In this document: in pieces, positions 1 to 6,349 of the stretch
How the letters are laid out: each line of letters begins with the position of its first letter
How positions within the stretch are numbered: position 1 is the first letter of the stretch
Assembly (NCBI GenBank): GCA_002333125.1
Contig: DDBM01000031.1
Span: forward strand, 1-8,344
Length of the DNA: 8,344 bases
Source: Moraxellaceae bacterium UBA2032
GTDB taxonomy: Bacteria; Pseudomonadota; Gammaproteobacteria; Pseudomonadales; Moraxellaceae
Reading direction: 5' to 3'
Position numbers and translations under genes: made by a program
The notes under the pieces: generated by a model
Databases searched by the model: none
Told to the model about the DNA's origin: nothing
The model's input: the letters and a program-made list of their open reading frames with translations, nothing else

Positions 1-755
1 TGGCACAAGTTTCTATGCGCGATCTGCTACAAGCTGGCGCACATTTCGGTCACCAAACCCGTTTTTGGAATCCAAAAATGGGCAAATACATTTTTGGTGC
101 GCGTAATAAAATTCATATTATCAACCTTGAACATACTGCACCTGCGTTGAACGAAGCTTTAACTTACGCTAACGGTTTAGCATCGAAAAAGAACAAAGTA
201 TTGTTCGTTGGTACTAAACGTGCTGCTGCTGGCATCATTCGTGCCGAAGCACAACGTTGTGGTATGCCTTATGTTGACCATCGTTGGTTAGGTGGTATGT
301 TGACTAACTGGAAAACCATTCGTCAATCTATCAAACGTTTTAAAGAATTAGAAATTCAAGCACAAGACGGTACTTTTGCTAAATTGACCAAACGCGAAGC
401 CTTAGAGCGTACTCGCGAAATGAGCAAGTTAGAAAAAAGCTTTGGTGGCATTAAAGATATGGGCGGCTTACCAGACGCTTTGTTTATCATTGACGTTGAC
501 CATGAAGCGATTGCTATTCAAGAAGCGCGTAAATTAGGCATTAAAGTGATTGGTGTGGTTGACACTAACTCTAATCCTGATGGCGTAGACATTGTTATTC
601 CAGGTAACGATGATGCGATTCGTGCGATCCAATTGTATGCAGGCTCTATGGCTGATGCAATTTTAGAAGGCAAAGAATACGCTGCTACTCAAGCGGGTGG
701 GCGTGGTGAAGCAGAAGCTCCTGCTGCTGATGCTGCTCCTGAAACCACTGCTTAA
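1..755 (+). CDS. rpsB: 30S ribosomal protein S2 (5' end lacks one base)
   Basis: Ribosomal protein S2 of the small subunit, needed for binding of S1 and for translation initiation. The reading frame runs back to the window edge as (M)[12 protein letters not shown]. Bases 1-2 are TG, so the real ATG begins one base before the window and the full protein would be 251 residues; E. coli S2 is 241. An internal ATG at 15 would drop the conserved N-terminal AQVS and is not the likely start. Family landmarks seen are [76 protein letters not shown] and [10 protein letters not shown]. The C-terminal tail is Ala/Glu-rich and ends in PETTA, a variable low-complexity extension normal for S2. It is followed by tsf after 147 bases, the usual rpsB-tsf pair. 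Its promoter and leader lie outside the window. Confidence 0.98.
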   Translation, partial: AQVSMRDLLQAGAHFGHQTRFWNPKMGKYIFGARNKIHIINLEHTAPALNEALTYANGLASKKNKVLFVGTKRAAAGIIRAEAQRCGMPYVDHRWLGGMLTNWKTIRQSIKRFKELEIQAQDGTFAKLTKREALERTREMSKLEKSFGGIKDMGGLPDALFIIDVDHEAIAIQEARKLGIKVIGVVDTNSNPDGVDIVIPGNDDAIRAIQLYAGSMADAILEGKEYAATQAGGRGEAEAPAADAAPETTA

Positions 756-792
756 TATACATTAAGCGACTGGGCTTTTATTAGCTCAGACT

Positions 793-822
793 CAAGAAGG
801 GGAGCTTAGTCTCCCTTTCTTG
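793..822 (+). terminator. Hairpin in the rpsB-tsf spacer, possible attenuator
   Basis: A 12-bp stem (793-804 with 811-822, one G-U pair) closes a 6-base loop CTTAGT. The left arm reads CAAGAAGGGGAG and the right arm CTCCCTTTCTTG. The right arm is pyrimidine-rich, but no clean T-run follows it (GTATTTAGG), so full Rho-independent termination is doubtful. Partial termination between rpsB and tsf is known in E. coli, which makes an attenuator or an RNA-processing/stabilising hairpin the best reading. The remaining spacer shows no convincing promoter for tsf. Confidence 0.5.
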
Positions 823-902
823 TATTTAGGACTTATCGGAACATTTATTATTGAAAAGTTTTAGTCCTGACTTTGATATCTAGATTTAAGAGGAAATTAG
901 AC

Positions 903-1787
903 ATGGCAAATATTACTGCTGCTCTTGTTAAAGAATTACGTGACCGTACAGGTTTAGGCATGATGGAGTGCAAAAAAGCACTTGGCGAAACAGGCGGCGA
1001 TATTGAAGTGGCGATTGATAACTTGCGTAAATCTGGCGCAACCAAAGCCGCTAAAAAGGCAGGTAATGTGGCTGCTGAAGGCGCAATTTTAGTTGCTAAC
1101 TCAGAAGATGGCAAAAGTGCTTTATTGTTAGAAGTTAACAGCCAAACTGACTTTGTGGCCAAAGACGCTAACTTTAGCGAATTTGCTAACAAAGTAGCCC
1201 AAATTGCCTTAGCTAATAATACAACTGACGTTGTTGCCATTAGTGGTTTAGCTTATGGCGATGGCATGAGTGTAGAAGAAGCACGTGTGGCTTTAGTACA
1301 AAAAATTGGCGAAAACATTCAAGTACGTCGTGCCGTTTTAGTACAAGGTGACATCGTTGCAACGTATGCTCATGGTATTAAAATTGGTGTTGCCATTGCC
1401 TTAACAGGTGGCGATGTTGAATTAGGCCGTGATATTGCTATGCACGTTGCTGCAAGCACGCCAATGGTTGTTAACCCAACGGATGTGCCTGCCGACTTGT
1501 TGAGCCGCGAAAAAGAAATTTACGCTGCCAAAGCACGTGAGTCTGGCAAACCAGAAAATATCGTTGAAAAAATGATTGAAGGTAGCCTCAAAAAATATTT
1601 AGCCGAAGTTAGCTTAACAGAACAAGCTTTTGTTAAAGACCCCGATACAACTGTGGGTGCATTGGCTAAAAAAGCAGGTGCAACGATTAATTCCTTTACT
1701 CGTTTAGAAGTGGGTGAAGGCATCGAGAAAAAAGAAGTCGACTTTGCTGCCGAAGTGGCTGCACAAGTGGCTGCGTCTGCTAAATAA
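903..1787 (+). CDS. tsf: Translation elongation factor Ts
   Basis: EF-Ts, the guanine-nucleotide exchange factor that strips GDP from EF-Tu in the cytoplasm. The protein is 294 residues; E. coli EF-Ts is 283. The start is ATG at 903, preceded by AGAGG at 889-893 with 9 bases between, and it gives the canonical N-terminus [17 protein letters not shown]. An in-frame ATG at 873 would add 10 non-conserved residues and has no comparable ribosome-binding site. Visible landmarks are the N-terminal UBA-like domain (about 1-52, with GMMECKKAL and [14 protein letters not shown]), the core signature QTDFVAKD (81-88) whose Asp-Phe pair (83-84) intrudes near the EF-Tu Mg site, the repeated core subdomains, a probable dimerisation region ([21 protein letters not shown]), and the C-terminal [18 protein letters not shown] module. 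It is probably cotranscribed with rpsB through the spacer hairpin and ends at a strong terminator 23 bases downstream. Confidence 0.98.
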   Translation: MANITAALVKELRDRTGLGMMECKKALGETGGDIEVAIDNLRKSGATKAAKKAGNVAAEGAILVANSEDGKSALLLEVNSQTDFVAKDANFSEFANKVAQIALANNTTDVVAISGLAYGDGMSVEEARVALVQKIGENIQVRRAVLVQGDIVATYAHGIKIGVAIALTGGDVELGRDIAMHVAASTPMVVNPTDVPADLLSREKEIYAAKARESGKPENIVEKMIEGSLKKYLAEVSLTEQAFVKDPDTTVGALAKKAGATINSFTRLEVGEGIEKKEVDFAAEVAAQVAASAK

Positions 1788-1804
1788 GCGGGCAGTTGTA
1801 CTGT

Positions 1805-1840
1805 AAAAATACCCGTCTTTTGGCGGGTGTTTTTGTTTTT
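1805..1840 (+). terminator. Rho-independent terminator after tsf
   Basis: A 7-bp stem ACCCGTC (1811-1817) / GGCGGGT (1822-1828), with one U-G pair, closes a TTTT loop and is followed by GTGTTTTTGTTTTT-like tail sequence through 1840. The A-tract at 1805-1809 and the T-tract can extend the stem, so the structure could also terminate on the opposite strand. It ends the rpsB-tsf transcript and separates it from the kinase gene. Confidence 0.9.
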
Positions 1841-1850
1841 GCCCTTGGGT

Positions 1851-1879
1851 TTTAGCAGCATCTGTTTATAGGTTATGAT
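1851..1879 (+). promoter_or_regulatory. Candidate promoter of the sensor kinase gene
   Basis: TATGAT (1874-1879) matches the -10 consensus at 5 of 6 positions. TTTAGC (1851-1856), 17 bases upstream, is a poor -35 (3 of 6). The site lies just after the tsf terminator and 34 bases before the kinase ATG, which is where a promoter is needed. The -35 weakness suggests low or activator-dependent expression. This is inferred from position and partial consensus only. Confidence 0.4.
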
Positions 1880-1913
1880 AGGGTGTTGCAACGGTTTTCG
1901 TTAGGAAAGCAAT

Positions 1914-4745
1914 ATGGGGCGATTGACAGTAATAAAAAGCATTTTAGCCATCATGGTGTGTTGGGGCTGGATAGGTATTGCTTATGCCCTCGATTTAACT
2001 GCACAAGAAGAAGCATGGCTTGCGGCTCATCCTGTTATTCGTGTTGGTATTGATCCTGCTTGGCCGCCCTATGAGTTTGTTGATAAACAAGGCCAGTATC
2101 GTGGCATTAGTGCCGACTATATGGCATTAATCGCAAATAAATTGGGTGTTAGTTTAGCCGTTACTAAAGACCAAACATGGACAGAAGTTAAAAGACAACT
2201 CGAACAAAAACAATTAGATGTTAGTCCATCAGTGGCTGAAACCCCCAAAAGACGTGAGTTTTTGAGTTTTACCCAAGCGTATATTTCTTTTCCTGTGGTT
2301 ATTTTGACGCGGGTTGACGAGCCATTTATTGGCCAGTTAGAAGACTTACAAGAGCAACGAGTTGGCGTAGAAAAAGATTATTTTGCCGATGAAATATTAC
2401 AAAAAAACTTTCCTAAAATCCAACGAGTACCTTATACCAATATCCATGATTTATTATCTGCGTTAGCTTTAAAGCGGATTGATTATGCCGTGACTAATCA
2501 TGCGTCTGCCTCTTATACCGTACAACATTTACAAATTTCAGGTATTAAATTAGCGGCAATTACACCATTTGAATCACCGTTGACGATTGCAGTGCGTAAT
2601 GATTGGCCAGAATTTGTCAGCATTTTAAATAAAGCACTTGCTGATATTACACCACAGCAACGCCAAGACATTCGCCAACGCTGGTTATCTATTCATAAAC
2701 AAAATATCAATATGGGTGATGTGTGGCGTTTACATCCCGATATTATGCTAATCGCTATTTTAGCGGCAGCATTAATGGGTATGTTTATTACCATTCTTTA
2801 TTTTCGTCAGCGTTTACTTAAACGCCAAGCCATTGCGCAGCAAGCCCAACAAGATTTAGCTGAAAGTGAAAAACGCTTTAGAGTACTAATCGAACACGCA
2901 CCTGTTGCGTTTGCTATTTTTAAAGGGAAAGTGGGCATTATCAAAATGCTCAATCGTAGCTTTATTCAAACTTTTGGTTATCGCCCTAACGAGTTGCATG
3001 ATGTGGAGGATTGGTGGCGCGTTGCTTATCCTGATCCTAGCTACCGTGAAAAAATAAAAAAAATGTGGTTTGAGCGTTTTGAAGTGGCTAAAACAACACA
3101 TCAGCCCTTTAAGTCTATGGAAGCGATGGTGCGTTGCCGTGATGGCAGTGAGCGTTATATTCGTTTTCATGCCATTCTCATTGGCTCATTTAATCTAGTG
3201 GCTTTTATTGATTTAACCGAGCAAAAGCAAAATCAAGAAGCCTTACTTAAGGCTAAAGAGTCAGCTGAGCAAGCCACCAAAGCCAAAAGTCTGTTTTTGG
3301 CCAATATGAGTCACGAAATTCGTACGCCTATGAATGGTATCTTGGGTTTAGCGGTATTGCTCGAAAAAACAGAAATGAATGAACGGCAGCGCGATTATTT
3401 AAGTAAAATTTATAGTTCTGGCGAGTTTTTATTAGGTATCTTAAATGATATTTTAGACTTATCTAAGGTCGAAGCAGGTAAATTAGACTTAGAAAAACAT
3501 CCCTTTACTGTTGCGCAATTATTAGAACCATTACGTGGTTTGGTATTAAGTGCTACGCAACATAAGCCTGTAGAAACCTTCTTTTATGTTTCCTCCGATG
3601 TGCCGCAGATTTTAACAGGTGACTTATTACGTTTAGTACAAGTGCTGACTAATTTATTAGGTAATGCCATTAAATTTAGTGCTAAAGGCGACATAGAAAT
3701 TGGTATTGCGGATATACCAACAACACAAACGGATAAAACTAAACTGCATTTGTGGGTTAGGGATACAGGTATAGGCATGAATACCGAGCAGCTTGCCAAA
3801 ATATTTGAAGCCTTTAGTCAAGCAGATGCATCCACTACACGCCGCTTTGGTGGTACAGGTTTAGGTTTAACGATTTGTAAACGGATTGTTGAGTTAATGG
3901 ATGGTGAGATAAAAGTACAAAGCGAACTAAATCAAGGCAGTCGCTTTGATGTTTTTGTGTACTTACCTAAGGAGACACATACAGAATCACCTTCGGTTGC
4001 TACTGTGTCTAAGAAGTCATTGCTGATTATAGATAATAATTTACATTCAGCCTTAGCCATTAAGTCTATTGCTGAGCGTTTACAGTGGCAGGCTGATGTC
4101 TTAACTGAGCTAAATGAAAGCAGTCAGATTGTGGCCACGCACTACGACTTTATTTTATTAGATGCTGATTTTGCCATTGATGCCTACAGTGCTTATTTGC
4201 CTAGTAATGTTCCTAAAGTATTATTACAAACACCGTGGCAAGAAAGTGATCCGATGTTGGGTGATACCATCGACTTTGTAACAACGCTCACTAAGCCAAT
4301 TGATGAACAAACATTACTATCATTAACCATCTCTAGTACCGCTAAAAATACTACGATTGAAGAAAAGCCCTTACTTGCCTATCGAATTTTATTGGTTGAA
4401 GACAACACTATTAATCAGTTAGTTGGTGTCAAGCTATTAGAAATTTTGGGCGCAGAAGTAGATGTAGCCGAAAATGGCCATGTAGCCTTGAGCTTATTAC
4501 AACAAGTGGGCGTGTATTACGATGTGGTGTTAATGGATTTACAAATGCCGATTATGGATGGTTTAGAAACCACGCGTCAGTTACGTTTAATTGAACAGTT
4601 TGCTGACTTGCCTGTGATTGCTATGACCGCCAATGTAATGGCAACCGACAGAGAGGCGTGTTTTGAAGCAGGCATGAATGACTTTATGAGTAAGCCTATT
4701 AGGTTACAAGAATTACGCGCCAAAGTCTTACAATGGGTAAAGTAA
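1914..4745 (+). CDS. Hybrid sensor histidine kinase with periplasmic solute-binding domain, PAS and two receivers
   Basis: A 943-residue inner-membrane hybrid histidine kinase with BvgS-like architecture. The start is ATG at 1914 with AGGA at 1903-1906. Domains in order: signal peptide or N-terminal membrane segment (about 1-25); one periplasmic Venus-flytrap domain of the SBP_bac_3 type (about 40-262, with VGIDPAWPPYEF and TPKRREFLSFTQAY); transmembrane helix (about 277-297); short coiled-coil linker (about 298-320); PAS-like domain (about 320-437); HisKA with phospho-accepting His467 in NMSHEIRTPMNGI; ATPase domain with N-box Asn580/Asn584, G1 DTGIGM (617-622) and G2 GGTGLGL (646-652); a divergent receiver (about 702-808); and a canonical receiver (about 823-942) with Glu829/Asp830, phospho-acceptor Asp875, Thr905 and Lys927. 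There is no C-terminal Hpt domain, so phosphate must leave through a separate protein. No response regulator lies next to it. The flytrap domain suggests sensing of a small solute such as an amino acid or organic acid, but the ligand cannot be named. The gene separates tsf from pyrH and has flanking transcription signals of its own. Confidence 0.95.
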   Translation: MGRLTVIKSILAIMVCWGWIGIAYALDLTAQEEAWLAAHPVIRVGIDPAWPPYEFVDKQGQYRGISADYMALIANKLGVSLAVTKDQTWTEVKRQLEQKQLDVSPSVAETPKRREFLSFTQAYISFPVVILTRVDEPFIGQLEDLQEQRVGVEKDYFADEILQKNFPKIQRVPYTNIHDLLSALALKRIDYAVTNHASASYTVQHLQISGIKLAAITPFESPLTIAVRNDWPEFVSILNKALADITPQQRQDIRQRWLSIHKQNINMGDVWRLHPDIMLIAILAAALMGMFITILYFRQRLLKRQAIAQQAQQDLAESEKRFRVLIEHAPVAFAIFKGKVGIIKMLNRSFIQTFGYRPNELHDVEDWWRVAYPDPSYREKIKKMWFERFEVAKTTHQPFKSMEAMVRCRDGSERYIRFHAILIGSFNLVAFIDLTEQKQNQEALLKAKESAEQATKAKSLFLANMSHEIRTPMNGILGLAVLLEKTEMNERQRDYLSKIYSSGEFLLGILNDILDLSKVEAGKLDLEKHPFTVAQLLEPLRGLVLSATQHKPVETFFYVSSDVPQILTGDLLRLVQVLTNLLGNAIKFSAKGDIEIGIADIPTTQTDKTKLHLWVRDTGIGMNTEQLAKIFEAFSQADASTTRRFGGTGLGLTICKRIVELMDGEIKVQSELNQGSRFDVFVYLPKETHTESPSVATVSKKSLLIIDNNLHSALAIKSIAERLQWQADVLTELNESSQIVATHYDFILLDADFAIDAYSAYLPSNVPKVLLQTPWQESDPMLGDTIDFVTTLTKPIDEQTLLSLTISSTAKNTTIEEKPLLAYRILLVEDNTINQLVGVKLLEILGAEVDVAENGHVALSLLQQVGVYYDVVLMDLQMPIMDGLETTRQLRLIEQFADLPVIAMTANVMATDREACFEAGMNDFMSKPIRLQELRAKVLQWVK

Positions 4746-4772
4746 AACTTACACATCGCACCCACTGAGGCA

Positions 4773-4847
4773 TTTGCCCTCACTTTAGCTCTCTCCCACA
4801 GTGAGGAATCCTCATTGCCTTTGGGAAAGGGTGAAAATGTGGGCAAA
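4773..4847. repeat. Long imperfect palindrome between the kinase gene and pyrH
   Basis: Two 26-base arms (4773-4798 and 4822-4847) are inverted copies matching at 20 of 26 positions. Both outer ends are perfect: TTTGCCC pairs with GGGCAAA, and the inner TCCCA/TGGGA ends also match apart from nearby substitutions. The 23-base centre holds its own small hairpin GTGAGG-AAT-CCTCAT (4801-4815). The overall CCCTCAC...CTCTCCCA...GGGAAAGGGTGA pattern resembles a family of short palindromic intergenic repeats that I recall from many gammaproteobacterial genomes, here in degenerate form. It may act as the 3' end of the kinase transcript, though it has no T-run. The remainder of the gap holds the pyrH promoter candidate. 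Confidence 0.65.
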
Positions 4848-4891
4848 TAAGCAATAATAGCCTAAGTCCTACAAAAGCCAGCGAGTCTATT

Positions 4892-4918
4892 TTGCCAGCC
4901 CTCGCTTTCTGCTAAGAT
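4892..4918 (+). promoter_or_regulatory. Candidate sigma-70 promoter for pyrH and downstream genes
   Basis: TTGCCA (4892-4897) matches the -35 consensus at 5 of 6 positions, and TAAGAT (4913-4918) matches the -10 at 4 of 6. It is preceded by TGC (4910-4912), an extended -10 element. The 15-base spacer is short, which the extended -10 can offset. Transcription would begin near 4925 and leave a leader of about 30 bases before the pyrH ATG. This would give pyrH-frr-uppS-cdsA-dxr its own promoter, independent of the upstream kinase gene. Confidence 0.6.
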
Positions 4919-4944
4919 GCGCCACTTGTTTAAGATTGTCATCT

Positions 4945-4950
4945 AAGGAG
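4945..4950 (+). promoter_or_regulatory. Ribosome-binding site that fixes the pyrH start
   Basis: AAGGAG lies 6 bases before the ATG at 4957. An in-frame TTG at 4936 would place this site inside the coding region and add seven non-conserved residues, so the ATG is preferred. Confidence 0.9.
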
Positions 4951-4956
4951 ACTCTC

Positions 4957-5688
4957 ATGGTTGAACGCCGACCTGCTTATCAGCGTATTTTGTTAAAGCT
5001 TTCTGGCGAGGCCTTAGCGGGTGATGCCGATATGGGCATCGACTCTAAAATTCTAAATCGCATGGCATTAGAAGTAGGACAATTAGTAGGGATTGGGGTA
5101 CAAGTGGGTATTGTGTTGGGCGGCGGAAATTTATTCCGCGGCGCGGCCTTACAAGCTGCAGGTTTAGACCGTGTTGCAGGTGACCACATGGGTATGTTGG
5201 CCACCGTTATGAATGGCTTGGCAATGCGTGATGCCCTAGAGCGTAACAATATTAAAACTCGTATTATGTCGGCAATTCCCATGAGTGGTGTGGTTGATCA
5301 CTATGACCGTAGAGCAGCCACTCGTGCCTTGCAAGGTGGCGATGTGTGTGTGTTTGTGGCAGGGACAGGCAATCCATTTTTTACCACCGACACCGCCGCT
5401 TGTTTACGTGGCATCGAAATCAATGCCGACGTGGTATTAAAAGCCACTAAAGTAGATGGCGTGTATGATTCTGACCCCTTTAAAAATCCAGATGCGGTTA
5501 AGTACGATTATTTAACTTTTGATGAAGTGCTAGATAAAAAATTAGGCGTGATGGACTTAACTGCTATTTGTTTATGTCGCGACCAAAATATGCCTTTGCG
5601 TGTGTTTGACATGAATAAACAAGGTGCGTTACTTAACCTGATTTTTGGTCATCCCGAAGGCACACTCATTGGTAACACACCACGTTAA
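4957..5688 (+). CDS. pyrH: Uridylate kinase (UMP kinase)
   Basis: Bacterial UMP kinase of the amino-acid-kinase fold. It phosphorylates UMP to UDP with ATP in the cytoplasm, works as a hexamer, and is typically activated by GTP and inhibited by UTP. The protein is 243 residues (E. coli 241). Landmarks seen are the phosphate-binding LLKLSGEAL (12-20), [12 protein letters not shown] (51-62), [12 protein letters not shown] (72-83) for UMP binding, AIPMSG (106-111), the nucleotide loop [14 protein letters not shown] (135-148), [13 protein letters not shown] (162-174) and [12 protein letters not shown] (199-210). The ATG is set by AAGGAG at 4945-4950. It is the first gene of the downstream run, and its stop codon overlaps the frr ribosome-binding site, so the two are very probably cotranscribed. 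The usual upstream neighbour tsf is displaced by the kinase gene. Confidence 0.98.
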   Translation: MVERRPAYQRILLKLSGEALAGDADMGIDSKILNRMALEVGQLVGIGVQVGIVLGGGNLFRGAALQAAGLDRVAGDHMGMLATVMNGLAMRDALERNNIKTRIMSAIPMSGVVDHYDRRAATRALQGGDVCVFVAGTGNPFFTTDTAACLRGIEINADVVLKATKVDGVYDSDPFKNPDAVKYDYLTFDEVLDKKLGVMDLTAICLCRDQNMPLRVFDMNKQGALLNLIFGHPEGTLIGNTPR

Positions 5689-5700
5689 GGAGTAAATATC

Positions 5701-6255
5701 ATGATTAACGATTTAAAAAAAGACTGCGACACTCGGATGCAAAAAAGCATTGACTCTTTAGAAGGCTCGTTTACCAAAGTACGTACAGGCCGCGCTCATC
5801 CTGCCATGTTAAAAGATGTCATGGTGCCATATTACGGTACAGATACCCCACTCAATCAAGTGGCTAACGTCGGTATTGAAGATGCGCGTACTTTATTAGT
5901 ACAGCCGTATGAACGCACCATGATTGCTGCGGTGGATAAAGCGATTCGTAATGCGGACTTAGGCTTAAACCCGATTACGGGTGATGTGATTCGGATTCCT
6001 CTGCCAGCCCTTACCGAAGAAACACGCCGTAATATGCAAAAAATGGCACGTGCTGAAGCCGAAAATGCCCGTGTTGCAGTGCGTAATATTCGTCGTGATG
6101 TGTTAGCAGATATCAAAGAACTATTAAAAGAAAAAGAAATATCCGAAGATGAAGAGCGTAAAGGTTCTGAGGATGTGCAAAAAATCACAGATAAATACAT
6201 TGCCGATATCGAAAAAGCCTTACATGCCAAAGAAGCAGAGTTAATGCAGGTTTAA
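5701..6255 (+). CDS. frr: Ribosome recycling factor
   Basis: Ribosome recycling factor, which with EF-G splits the post-termination ribosome. The protein is 184 residues (E. coli 185). The start is ATG at 5701. Its AAGGAG (5687-5692) shares bases with the pyrH stop codon, so the two genes are tightly linked with 12 bases between them. The three-helix-bundle domain comprises about 1-29 and 105-184; the small beta domain between them carries [15 protein letters not shown] and LLVQPYE. Conserved features include [12 protein letters not shown] (26-37), the [14 protein letters not shown] stretch (88-102), EETRRNM, the Arg131-Arg132-Asp133 cluster in AVRNIRRD, and [11 protein letters not shown]. 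No missing key residue is apparent. After frr the gene run is interrupted by a 94-base gap carrying a palindromic repeat. Confidence 0.98.
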   Translation: MINDLKKDCDTRMQKSIDSLEGSFTKVRTGRAHPAMLKDVMVPYYGTDTPLNQVANVGIEDARTLLVQPYERTMIAAVDKAIRNADLGLNPITGDVIRIPLPALTEETRRNMQKMARAEAENARVAVRNIRRDVLADIKELLKEKEISEDEERKGSEDVQKITDKYIADIEKALHAKEAELMQV

Positions 6256-6260
6256 CCCTT

Positions 6261-6311
6261 AGACTTCGCTCAGGGAACGTTTTTAGCGTTGACTGAGCGG
6301 AGTCGAAGTCT
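6261..6311. repeat. Palindromic repeat between frr and uppS
   Basis: AGACTTCGCTCAG (6261-6273) is mirrored by CTGAGCG (6293-6299) and AAGTCT (6306-6311), with a 6-base bulge (6300-6305) in the right arm. Inside, AACG (6276-6279) pairs with CGTT (6287-6290) around a TTTTTAG loop, across a small internal mismatch. The CTGAGCGGAGTCGAAGTC wording is typical of a short dispersed intergenic palindrome that I recall from diverse bacterial genomes. It begins five bases after the frr stop and has no T-run, so it is more likely a transcript-stabilising or processing hairpin than a terminator. Confidence 0.7.
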
Positions 6312-6312
6312 T

Positions 6313-6321
6313 TGGTAAAAT
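6313..6321 (+). promoter_or_regulatory. Weak extended -10 candidate before uppS
   Basis: TGGTAAAAT (6313-6321) is an extended -10 element lying about 29 bases before the uppS start. The only good -35-like hexamer, TTGACT at 6289-6294, lies 21 bases away, which is too far, so any activity would rest on the extended -10 alone. Low confidence. Confidence 0.25.
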
Positions 6322-6349
6322 ATTTCTTTTATAGTGTAAGGAATGCTGT

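Noticed and set aside
851..879. Possible tsf promoter: TTGAAA (851-856) with a -10 about 17 bases downstream
   Set aside because: The -35 is good, but the hexamer at 874-879 (TGATAT) matches only 3 of 6 positions, and shifting the spacer gives nothing better. tsf is normally read from rpsB.
848..1240. Antisense reading frame of 130 codons opposite tsf
   Set aside because: It lies opposite a highly conserved gene, has low-complexity Ala/Leu/Ser composition typical of a shadow frame, and shows no recognisable domain.
1914..4745. Possible frameshift or fusion inside the kinase gene to explain the odd first receiver
   Set aside because: The frame is open throughout, both domain boundaries have normal linkers, and the receiver outline continues in frame on both sides, so divergence is a better explanation than a sequencing error.
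4577..4846. Minus-strand reading frame running from the palindrome into the kinase 3' end
   Set aside because: Most of it is antisense to the canonical receiver domain, and the rest is repeat sequence. No family features or clear ribosome-binding site were seen.
4746..4956. CRISPR-like or riboswitch structure in the kinase-pyrH gap
   Set aside because: The symmetry is a single inverted repeat with no regularly spaced direct repeats, and no known aptamer core was recognised.
5856..6230. Minus-strand reading frame of 124 codons opposite frr
   Set aside because: It is entirely inside a conserved gene on the other strand, is rich in Ser and Arg as expected for a mirrored frame, and has no domain.
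6330..6335. TATAGT as a -10 for uppS
   Set aside because: No acceptable -35 lies 16-18 bases upstream, and a start there would leave almost no room before the ribosome-binding site at 6338.
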